Positions 1-5,504 of a DNA stretch of 5,961 bases are shown here, in pieces; the first letter of the stretch is position 1, and each line of letters begins with the position of its first letter. The notes beneath the pieces are model-generated. The model made no database searches, had not been told where the DNA came from, and saw only the letters and a list, made by a program, of their open reading frames with translations. The translations under genes were made by a program, and so were the position numbers. Source of the stretch: Gemmatimonadota bacterium (lineage in GTDB: Bacteria > Gemmatimonadota > Gemmatimonadetes > Longimicrobiales > UBA6960); assembly GCA_019347995.1 (NCBI GenBank), contig JAHWKH010000169.1, forward strand, positions 1-5,961, read 5' to 3'.

Positions 1-840
1 GGTGTTCCCCTCGGCCAGCAGCCAGTTCGAGCCCTGACTCGTCGTCGCGTCCATGGGCCCCGGCACCGCCAGCACGTCGCGGCCCATCTCGCCGGCGAGG
101 CGCGCCGTGATGAGGGCGCCGCTGCGCCGCGCCGCCTCCACCACCACCACCGCCCGGGACAGCGCGGCGAGGATGCGGTTGCGCTTGGGGAAGTGATGCG
201 ACCGTGCCTCGGCCCCGGGCGGCAGCTCGGTGGCCAGGAGCCCGCGCTCGGCGATGCGGCGCGCCAGGCCACGGTGGGCGGCGGGGTGCACGCGGTCGGG
301 GCCGTTGCCCATGACGGCCACGGTGGGTCCGCCGGCCTCGAGGGCGGCCCGGTGCGCCGCGCCGTCCACCCCCAGGGCGAGCCCGCTGACGACCACGATC
401 CCGTTGCGGGCCAGGAGATGGGCGATGCGCTCGGCGCTGCGGCGCCCGTAGGCCGTGGCCGCCCGGGCCCCGACCACCGCCACCCCCGGCCGGGACAGCA
501 GCGCGACGTCGCCCCGGACGAAGAGGACCGGAGGCGGGCCCGTCAGGTCCAGGAGAGTGGCCGGGTAGTCGGCGGCGCCCAGGGGGAGCGGACGGACGCC
601 GGCGCGCTCGCACCACGCGACGATCCCCTCGGCGCGCTCCCGGTGCTCCTTCCCATGGCGCGAGGCCTCCGCGGCCGGCCCGGCCACGGCGGCGAATGCG
701 GCCGGGGCCGCGCCGAGCGCCTCCCTTCCCGAGCCCAGCGTCTCCACCAGCCTGCGCACGGTGGCCTCCCCCACGCCGGGCAGGCCGGCCAGCAGGAGGA
801 GCGCCAGGGCCTCCCGCCGCTCGTCCGTCAGGGGGTCCAC
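1..840 (-). CDS. dprA: DNA-processing protein DprA (Smf), C-terminus cut by the window edge
   Basis: DprA binds incoming single-stranded DNA during natural transformation, protects it and loads RecA; it is cytoplasmic. I read 280 residues from a GTG at 840. Seen in order: a helix-hairpin-helix-like N-terminus (LAGLPGVGEATVRRLV, about 18-32), then the Rossmann-like DprA core with DYPATLLDL (91-99), VLFVRGD (105-111), VAVVGARAATAYG (120-132), SGLALGVDGAAH (152-163), FPKRNRILAALS (217-228), SGALITARLAGEMGR (240-254), VLAVPG (256-261) and QGSNWLLAEG (269-278). These match the diagnostic DprA motifs, with Ala replacing the usual Ser in the VGSR motif. The family is usually 290-400 residues, so the end of the core and any C-terminal winged-helix domain lie outside the window. 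Two GTG codons stand in tandem (843 and 840); 840 is chosen because AGGAGG at 845-850 then has a 4-nt spacer. The start lies inside the end of obgE (13-bp overlap), which suggests translational coupling. Identification is secure. Confidence 0.96.
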   Translation of the reverse strand, partial: MDPLTDERREALALLLLAGLPGVGEATVRRLVETLGSGREALGAAPAAFAAVAGPAAEASRHGKEHRERAEGIVAWCERAGVRPLPLGAADYPATLLDLTGPPPVLFVRGDVALLSRPGVAVVGARAATAYGRRSAERIAHLLARNGIVVVSGLALGVDGAAHRAALEAGGPTVAVMGNGPDRVHPAAHRGLARRIAERGLLATELPPGAEARSHHFPKRNRILAALSRAVVVVEAARRSGALITARLAGEMGRDVLAVPGPMDATTSQGSNWLLAEGNT

Positions 841-1859
841 CACTCCTCCTCGTCGGCCTCCTCGCGCCGCTCGGCGGCCACCACCTCTCTCGTCCGGCTC
901 CACAGCGCCTCCAGCAGGGGCTGCAGCCCCTGCCGCGACACGGAGGACACCGCGAACGTCGCCCACGCGTCGGCCGCGTCCAGCTCCGGAAGCGCCTCGC
1001 CCGGCCCCAGGATGTCGGTCTTGGTGAGGACCAGGCAGTGGGGCCTCTCCGCCAGGGCCTCCGAGTAGCTGCCCAGCTCGGCCCGGAGGCGGTCGTATTC
1101 GGCCTGCGGGTCGGGGCTGTCGACCGGCACCAGCAGCGCCAGGGTCCGGGTGCGCTCCACGTGGCGCAGGAACTGGTGGCCCAGACCCTTGCCCTCGTGC
1201 GCGCCTTCGATGATGCCGGGGATGTCGGCGACGATGAACGAGCGGTAGTCGGCCAGCTTCACCACGCCGAGGTTGGGCGCCAGCGTCGTGAACGGGTACG
1301 CCGCCACCTTGGGACGCGCCTCGCTCACCGAGGACAGGAACGTCGACTTGCCCGCGTTGGGCTCGCCCACCAGGCCCACGTCCGCGATCAGCTTGAGCTC
1401 CAGCTCGACCTCGCGGTGCTCGCCCTCCTCCCCGGGCTCCCAGTGGCGGGGCGCCTGCTGCGTGGCGGTGGCGAAGCGGGCGTTGCCCCGACCGCCGCGG
1501 CCGCCCCTGGCCACCACCAGGCGCTGATCCGCCTCCAGCAGCTCGCCCATCACCTCGCCCGTTCCGGAGTCGCGCACGACGGTTCCCGGGGGAACCCTGA
1601 GCACCAGGTCCTCCCCCGAGCGGCCGGTCTTGTTGCTGCCCTGGCCGTGCTGGCCGCGATCCGCCTTGTAGTGGCGCCGGTACGAGTAGTCCAGGAGGGT
1701 GGCGAGCTGGGGATCGACCTCCAGCACGACGTCGCCCCCCCGCCCCCCGTCTCCGCCCGAGGGGCCGCCCCGGGGGACTCCCGTCTCCCGCCGGAACGCG
1801 TCGGAGCCGGACCCGCCCGTGCCCCCGGCGACCTCGATGACGACGCGGTCGACGAACAT
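828..1859 (-). CDS. obgE: Obg-family GTPase ObgE/CgtA
   Basis: Obg is a slow GTPase that binds the 50S subunit late in ribosome assembly and links it to nucleotide and stress state. The protein has 343 residues, a normal length. Residues 1-158 form the glycine-rich Obg fold (GGTGGSGSDAFRRE at 12-25, GGPSGGDGGRGGDV at 31-44, ARGGRGGRGNARFAT at 117-131). The G domain follows: G1 GEPNAGKS (165-172), switch I YPFTTLAPNLG (188-198), G3 DIPG (212-215) with GIIEGAHEGKGLG just after, G4 TKTD (279-282, where NKxD is the textbook form), and G5 around SS at 305-306. There is no OCT domain; the protein ends in a short acidic, tryptophan-containing tail (EEADEEEWWTP). The ATG at 1859 shares one base with the stop of the upstream CMD-like gene (TGATG) and is preceded by AGGAGG (1864-1869) with a 4-nt spacer. 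dprA starts inside its 3' end. Identification is secure; the G4 variant also occurs in other Obg proteins as I recall them. Confidence 0.98.
   Translation of the reverse strand: MFVDRVVIEVAGGTGGSGSDAFRRETGVPRGGPSGGDGGRGGDVVLEVDPQLATLLDYSYRRHYKADRGQHGQGSNKTGRSGEDLVLRVPPGTVVRDSGTGEVMGELLEADQRLVVARGGRGGRGNARFATATQQAPRHWEPGEEGEHREVELELKLIADVGLVGEPNAGKSTFLSSVSEARPKVAAYPFTTLAPNLGVVKLADYRSFIVADIPGIIEGAHEGKGLGHQFLRHVERTRTLALLVPVDSPDPQAEYDRLRAELGSYSEALAERPHCLVLTKTDILGPGEALPELDAADAWATFAVSSVSRQGLQPLLEALWSRTREVVAAERREEADEEEWWTP
845..850 (-). promoter_or_regulatory. Shine-Dalgarno sequence deciding the dprA start
   Basis: AGGAGG on the minus strand, embedded in the acidic tail codons of obgE. It sits 4 nt before the GTG at 840 but only 1 nt before the GTG at 843, so it favours 840. 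The same 4-nt spacing is seen for obgE and for the S41 protease in this window. The purine-rich Glu codons that encode the Obg tail therefore also serve as the ribosome-binding site of dprA. Confidence 0.7.
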
Positions 1860-2488
1860 CACGCCTCCTCGCCGCGTGTGCGGCGCGCCCGCAGGTCCGC
1901 CCACGTGCGCCGGGCCACCTCGGCGGCCTGCGGCGACGCGAAGCCGGCCGCCTCCTCCACCGCCGCCGTCACGGCGGGCGGCTCCACGCCCACCTCCAGC
2001 GCGCCGCGCAGGTGGGAATAGAGCTGGGTCGGCGCGTGCGCCACCACCAGGATCGCCACGATACAGATCTCCCTCTCGGTGAGGGGCAGCCCGGGCCGTC
2101 CCAGCACCTTGCCGTACCCCTCGGTCACCATCCACGTCTCCATGTCCGGGTGCAGGGCCCGCACGTTGCCGCGCAGGGCGTCCGCCTGCTGCGCGTACAC
2201 GCGGGAGAACACCCTCTCCCCCCGCTCCCGCCACGCGTCCCACTCCTGCGCCGCCGGCTCGCCCGCCGTCCGGCCCGAGACCCGACGCCACGCGGCCAGC
2301 GCGGCCAGGGCCGCCGGATACCCGACGAAGAGGTAGCTCTGCAGGAGCGCCTCCTCCACGGCCAGGGCGTCGGCGCCGGTCCGCGCGTCCGCCAGGGCGG
2401 CCTCGAGACGCCCCTGGTCGCCGGCCGCCACGGCGGCCGACAGGCGCACGAGGACCCGGCGCGACTCCGTCAGATCGGCCTCGCTCAC
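1859..2488 (-). CDS. Carboxymuconolactone decarboxylase (AhpD-like) family protein, function unknown
   Basis: A 209-residue protein, without signal peptide or membrane segment, so probably cytoplasmic. The second half (about 130-195) looks like the core of a CMD domain (PF02627): LPLTEREICIVAILVVAH (134-151), then QLYSHLRGALEVGVEP (155-170), where His159 lies in the HxxxAxxxG pattern of the family, and a helix with AVEEAAGF. The first half (about 20-70) holds EEALLQSYLFVGYPAALAAL (45-64), which resembles the last helices of a CMD domain, so the order looks permuted or the protein carries two degenerate copies. A linker with WRERGERVFSRVY (86-98) and WMVTEGYGKVLGRPGLPL (119-136) joins them. 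The paired CxxC of true AhpD peroxidases is absent; Cys142 is the only cysteine. Characterised relatives are decarboxylases or alkylhydroperoxidase partners; neither activity can be claimed here. The GTG start overlaps the asparaginase stop by 4 bp (GTGA), with a weak GGGA (2493-2496) 4 nt upstream. The stop overlaps the obgE start. The family call is fairly sure, the function is open. Confidence 0.85.
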   Translation of the reverse strand: MSEADLTESRRVLVRLSAAVAAGDQGRLEAALADARTGADALAVEEALLQSYLFVGYPAALAALAAWRRVSGRTAGEPAAQEWDAWRERGERVFSRVYAQQADALRGNVRALHPDMETWMVTEGYGKVLGRPGLPLTEREICIVAILVVAHAPTQLYSHLRGALEVGVEPPAVTAAVEEAAGFASPQAAEVARRTWADLRARRTRGEEA

Positions 2489-3498
2489 CGGGTCCCACTC
2501 CCGATGGGATCCTCCAGGGAGACCTCGGCGCGGAGGCCTCCAACCACCTCACCCCGCGTGTTGCGCACGGCCGGCGTCCGATGCCGGGCGAGCGTCGCCA
2601 GGACCGCCTCGTCCACCGCCCCGATGGCCTCCAGCACCGCCACCAGAGCCGGATCCTGGGCACGGCGCGCCCCGTCCTCCACCTTCAGGGCGACGCCGAG
2701 GCCCCGGCCCGGAACCGCGGCGCAGTAGACGCCCTCGGCTCCGGCCTTGACCAGCACCGAGCCGCCGGCGGCCTCCATCAGGTCGGTGCACAGCCGACCG
2801 CTGCCCGCCACCATGAACGGATGCCCCGTCATGGCGGACACCACGGCCGCGGGCCCCGGCCGGCCGTCGGCCGCGGCGGCTCCCAGCCGGGCGAAGGCGG
2901 CCGCCATGGCCGCCAGCGGCGCCGCGAACGTGAGGACGCCGCAGCCGTCCACGGCGCTGGCCATCGCTCCGGGACCGAGCCCCGTCCAACGCGCGACCTC
3001 CTCCGCCATGCGCCGCTGCACGGGGTGCCCCTCGCGGTGGTAGCCCCCGGTGGGCCAGCCGTGGAAGCGCGCCAGCGCCAGCATACCCGCGTGCTTCCCC
3101 GAGCAGTTGTTGTGGACGGCCCGCGGACGCTCTCCCTGCGTGCGCATGCGCTCCGCCTCGGCGGACGCGAACGGCTCATGCGGCCCGCATGCGAGGTCCG
3201 CCTCCCCCAGCTCCGCCCGCTGCAGGATGGACGCCGCCGCGGCCAGATGGCGGGGCTCCGAGCTGTGCGAGGCGCAGCACAGCGCCAGCTCGGACTCCGT
3301 GAAGCCGTACCGTTCCACGACGCCGTCCTCCACCAGCGGCAGCGCCTGGAACGGCTTCGCCGCGGACCTCAGGAAGGCCGTCCGCGTCGGGTCGCCGGAC
3401 CTCGCCACCACCAGGCCGGCGGTGTCCACGACGGCCACGTGCACGGTGTGCCACGACTCCTCCACGCCTCCGCGCGTGACCACGACGCGGGCGCTCAC
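2485..3498 (-). CDS. L-asparaginase, Rhizobium etli AnsA type (PF06089)
   Basis: Predicted to hydrolyse L-asparagine to aspartate and ammonia. The 337-residue protein belongs to the R. etli-type (class 3) asparaginases, unrelated to E. coli AnsA/AnsB. From recall, the structurally studied R. etli enzyme uses Ser48, Lys51, Ser80 and Lys263 and binds zinc through Cys135, Lys138 and Cys189. The matching residues here are Ser45 and Lys48 (RSAAKPFQ, 44-51), Ser77 (CASHSSEP, 75-82), Lys251 (KAGAEGVY, 251-258), and Cys132/Lys135 (NNCSGKHAG, 130-138) with Cys186 (DGCG, 184-187). The constant offset of 3 up to Cys186 supports the alignment. All these key residues are present, so the enzyme should be active. 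No signal peptide is seen, so it is cytoplasmic. The GTG at 3498 is chosen because AGGA (3504-3507) lies 5 nt upstream and family similarity begins there; the open frame continues upstream only because of GC-rich composition. It is the first gene of a four-gene overlapping unit. Confidence in the family is high, in exact substrate moderate. Confidence 0.94.
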   Translation of the reverse strand: MSARVVVTRGGVEESWHTVHVAVVDTAGLVVARSGDPTRTAFLRSAAKPFQALPLVEDGVVERYGFTESELALCCASHSSEPRHLAAAASILQRAELGEADLACGPHEPFASAEAERMRTQGERPRAVHNNCSGKHAGMLALARFHGWPTGGYHREGHPVQRRMAEEVARWTGLGPGAMASAVDGCGVLTFAAPLAAMAAAFARLGAAAADGRPGPAAVVSAMTGHPFMVAGSGRLCTDLMEAAGGSVLVKAGAEGVYCAAVPGRGLGVALKVEDGARRAQDPALVAVLEAIGAVDEAVLATLARHRTPAVRNTRGEVVGGLRAEVSLEDPIGSGTR

Positions 3499-3500
3499 GC

Positions 3501-3522
3501 GATTCCTGCCGACGCTGGAATC
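3501..3522 (-). promoter_or_regulatory. Inverted repeat over the asparaginase ribosome-binding site
   Basis: On the minus strand GATTCC (3522-3517) and GGAATC (3506-3501) form a perfect 6-bp inverted repeat with a 10-nt spacer, ending 2 nt before the GTG start. The right arm contains most of the AGGA ribosome-binding site. A mismatch followed by two further pairs (GC with GC) can extend the stem inward. A related half-site, CATTCC (3549-3544), lies 27 bp upstream of the first. This stands out as an AT-richer patch. It could be a hairpin hiding the ribosome-binding site, or a dyad operator for a repressor; it could also be chance. No consensus -10/-35 pair is recognisable close by. Confidence 0.35.
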
Positions 3523-3649
3523 AAAAGGCTGCTCCGGGACGATGGAATGACCGACGGGGCCACGCCCGCCCGACGCGACGGCCCGGAGACCCGGGACAGG
3601 GGCGTGCGACGGATCGACCACCGAACCGCGACGCCCGCATCCGACGCGG

Positions 3650-3688
3650 CCGACCCCGGAGGGCGCTCGGCGGCACCTCCGGGGTCGG
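3650..3688 (-). terminator. Perfect 13-bp inverted repeat, possible terminator of the S41 protease transcript
   Basis: The arms at 3650-3662 (CCGACCCCGGAGG) and 3676-3688 (CCTCCGGGGTCGG) are exact reverse complements and enclose a 13-nt loop. It lies 58 bp past the protease stop codon and about 150 bp before the asparaginase start, so it would act at the end of the upstream transcript. No T-run follows it in the direction of transcription, so it is not a canonical intrinsic terminator. It may be a 3'-end stabilising hairpin, a U-less or Rho-assisted terminator, or a copy of a dispersed palindromic repeat. Confidence 0.5.
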
Positions 3689-3697
3689 GGTCGTCGT

Positions 3698-3716
3698 CCG
3701 GGACCGGTCGTCCCGG
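3698..3716 (-). terminator. Perfect 7-bp inverted repeat next to the longer hairpin
   Basis: Arms at 3698-3704 (CCGGGAC) and 3710-3716 (GTCCCGG) are exact reverse complements around a 5-nt loop. It begins 30 bp after the protease stop and is followed 10 nt later by the 13-bp stem, so the two hairpins stand in tandem. No T-run follows. With the neighbouring stem it probably marks the 3' end of the protease mRNA; by itself, in DNA of this GC content, it could be chance. Confidence 0.35.
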
Positions 3717-3745
3717 CGAAGGCGTGGGATGGACCCGCTCCCGGG

Positions 3746-5407
3746 TCAGCGCCCTCCGGCCGCCGGGGCGCCCGCCGCCTGCCGCGCCACTGCCCCCGCA
3801 TCCGCCGACGCCACACGGAAGAGGCCTTCGGTGGAGTCGGCGCGGCGGAGGATCTCCAGCGCGCGCTGGAGCTGGCGATCGTACGCCATACGGGCCCGGA
3901 ACTCTCCGGCGTCGCTCCACTTCTGCAGCCCGATCTCGCTCTCGAGCTGGTAGCGGACGTAGCGCGCGGCGGCGTCGAACGTCTCCCGCTCGACGTCGAT
4001 GCCGTAGTCGGGAAGCGTCGCGTAGAGGCCGTCCAGCGCCCCGGGCTCCAGGCGGAAGCCCGGGCTCAGGTCGGGATGCTCCTGGATGTAGCGCACGGCA
4101 TAGCGGAAGAGCGCGTTGTTGAAGGCCCCGGCCTGCCGATACAGCCCCCGCACCGCCCTCTGCTCATCGGTCGTGAGCGTGTCGGCCATGATGATGACGT
4201 CGGGCGTGATGCCACCGCCGCCGTACAGGGTCCTGCCCCCCATGGACTGGACGGTCGGACGGTCCTCCAGGTCGGGGATCGAGGTGGGGACACCGCCCAG
4301 CGTGAGCGTCCCGACCTGGCTCCCCGGGAGGTCCTCCTCGTGGTCCTTGGCGATGGAGCGGCCCGCGGGCGTGTACCAGCGGGCGGTGGTCAGGCGCAGC
4401 ACGTTGCCGCCGGTGAGGCGGAAGAGCGTCTGGACCGATCCCTTGCCGAAGCTGGGCACCCCCACGACCAGGGCCCGGTCATGGTCCTGCAGCGCCCCGG
4501 CGATGATCTCCGACGCGCTGGCGCTGTACTCGTCGACGAGCACGACGATGGGGACTCCCTCGTAGCGCTCGCCGGACGAGGCGCTGAACGTTTCGTTCTG
4601 GCCCACGGCCCTGCCCCGCGTCTCCACGATGGCGGCGCCGCGCTCGAGGAACATGTCCGAGAGCGCGATGCCCTGCTCCAGCAGCCCGCCCGGGTTGCTG
4701 CGCACGTCCAGGATCAGGCCCCGGGTGGCGCCGTCGGCGCGCAGCGAATCCAGGGCGGTGCGCACCTCCTGCGAGGACGACTCCCGCACGATATCCAGCG
4801 GGACGTAGGCGATGCCGTCGCCCATGTCCATGGCGAAGGGCACCGAGCGCAGGTGGATGCGCGCCCGCTCCAGCGTGAACTCGATGGGCTGGTCCACGCC
4901 GAGGCGACGCACCTTCACGTCGACCTCGCTCCCCGCCTCGCCCCGCAGAACCTCGACGGCCTGGTCCGAGGACCATCCCTCCGCCGGCTGCCCCGCGATC
5001 TCCACGAACTGGTCCCCGGAGCGGATGCCCGCCCGGGCGCCCGGCGTCCCTTGGATGGGCGCCACCACCGTCACGTATCCGTCCCGCTCGGTGATCTCGA
5101 GCCCCACGCCGCCGTAATCGCCCTGGGTGCGGATGCGGAGGTCCTCGTAGTCGGACGCCTGCAGGAACGACGTGTTGGGGTCGCCCAGCTCGCCGATCAG
5201 CCCCTCGATGGCCGACTGGTAGAGGCGGCCGCGGTCGACGTCCTCCACGTACTGGGAGGCGATGTGATCCACCACCTCCTGGAAGAGGCGGACCTGGACA
5301 TAGACGTTCTGCTCCTCGTCCACGCCCTGCTGCAGGAACCAGCCGCCGGTGAGGACGGCCACGGTCAGGACGGCGGCGGGCGCCAGGGTGGAGCGTCGGA
5401 GCTTCAT
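3746..5407 (-). CDS. S41 carboxy-terminal processing protease (CtpA-like) with PDZ domain
   Basis: A 553-residue serine protease of family S41A, predicted to be exported or anchored in the inner membrane and to trim or degrade envelope proteins. After a basic start (MKLRRS) comes a hydrophobic stretch (about 9-25) that acts as a signal anchor or uncleaved signal. The N-terminal helices (LFQEVVDHIASQYVEDVD, 41-58) are typical of the family. The PDZ domain spans about 95-180 and begins with the GGVGLEI loop (99-105). The catalytic core has RGLILDVRSNPGGLL (229-243), Ser297 in SASASE, Lys322 in FGKGSVQ and Gln326. The Ser-Lys distance of 25 matches known CTPs, so the enzyme should be active. Between GRSIAK (349-354) and YGGGGITPDV (395-404) lies an insert of about 40 residues, and a helical tail of 140 residues follows. 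The ATG at 5407 is preceded by GGAGG (5412-5416) with a 4-nt spacer; the frame is open further upstream but without a better start. tmk lies 97 bp upstream. The family is certain, the substrate unknown. Confidence 0.96.
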   Translation of the reverse strand: MKLRRSTLAPAAVLTVAVLTGGWFLQQGVDEEQNVYVQVRLFQEVVDHIASQYVEDVDRGRLYQSAIEGLIGELGDPNTSFLQASDYEDLRIRTQGDYGGVGLEITERDGYVTVVAPIQGTPGARAGIRSGDQFVEIAGQPAEGWSSDQAVEVLRGEAGSEVDVKVRRLGVDQPIEFTLERARIHLRSVPFAMDMGDGIAYVPLDIVRESSSQEVRTALDSLRADGATRGLILDVRSNPGGLLEQGIALSDMFLERGAAIVETRGRAVGQNETFSASSGERYEGVPIVVLVDEYSASASEIIAGALQDHDRALVVGVPSFGKGSVQTLFRLTGGNVLRLTTARWYTPAGRSIAKDHEEDLPGSQVGTLTLGGVPTSIPDLEDRPTVQSMGGRTLYGGGGITPDVIIMADTLTTDEQRAVRGLYRQAGAFNNALFRYAVRYIQEHPDLSPGFRLEPGALDGLYATLPDYGIDVERETFDAAARYVRYQLESEIGLQKWSDAGEFRARMAYDRQLQRALEILRRADSTEGLFRVASADAGAVARQAAGAPAAGGR

Positions 5408-5466
5408 GGATCCTCCAAGGCCCTCCGGCCGGACGCGTTCCGGGCGGACGACGTTGCTATGCGGGA

Positions 5467-5495
5467 GGGCGCGCCCCTCGGATCGGGTCGCGCCC
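5467..5495 (-). terminator. GC-rich inverted repeat after tmk, weak terminator candidate
   Basis: GGGCGCG (5467-5473) pairs with CGCGCCC (5489-5495). After one mismatch three more pairs form inside (5475-5477 with 5485-5487), leaving a 7-nt loop. It starts 9 bp past the tmk stop, inside the 97-bp gap before the protease. No T-run follows, and GGGCGCGCCC at 5467-5476 is also a palindrome on its own, so another fold competes. No clear promoter for the protease is visible in the rest of the gap (5408-5466). Tmk and the protease could equally be cotranscribed. Confidence 0.3.
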
Positions 5496-5504
5496 GCCTC
5501 TGAT

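Larger units (their letters stand above)
3499..3745. other. Intergenic region between the S41 protease and asparaginase
   Basis: This 247-bp stretch is the largest gap in the window. Next to the protease it holds the two tandem hairpins; next to the asparaginase it holds the small inverted repeat over the ribosome-binding site. Between them (about 3553-3649) I see only GC-rich sequence with a short CCCGG/CCGGG palindrome at 3582-3595. The promoter of the asparaginase-CMD-obgE-dprA unit should lie here if the hairpins terminate transcription, but no sigma-70-like pair is convincing: a TTGATT at 3524-3519 is too near the start codon to serve as its -35 box. All reading frames crossing the region lack codon or family support. 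Confidence 0.7.

Noticed and set aside
193..1068. Plus-strand open frame opposite dprA
   Set aside because: It is a shadow of dprA and the obgE 3' end, with biased Gly/Arg/Ala composition and no motif.
696..2021. Plus-strand open frame opposite obgE
   Set aside because: It is antisense to an unambiguous Obg protein and rests only on the scarcity of stop codons at this GC content.
3519..3524. TTGATT as a -35 promoter box for the asparaginase unit
   Set aside because: It lies only about 20 bp before the start codon, so a matching -10 box would fall inside the gene.
3499..3816. N-terminal extension of the asparaginase upstream of its GTG
   Set aside because: The extension is Arg/Gly/Pro-rich, runs through two hairpins and overlaps the protease gene; the catalytic residue offsets against the R. 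etli enzyme fit the GTG at 3498.
2581..4122. 513-codon plus-strand open frame crossing the asparaginase and the intergenic gap
   Set aside because: It is low-complexity (Arg/Pro/Gly), crosses a real gene, a non-coding gap with hairpins and the end of another gene, and has no family features.
4076..5503. 475-codon open frame on the plus strand opposite the S41 protease
   Set aside because: It is antisense to a gene with complete catalytic motifs. Its His-, Arg- and Gly-rich composition is typical of the complement of high-GC coding DNA, and it shows no recognisable domain or ribosome-binding site.
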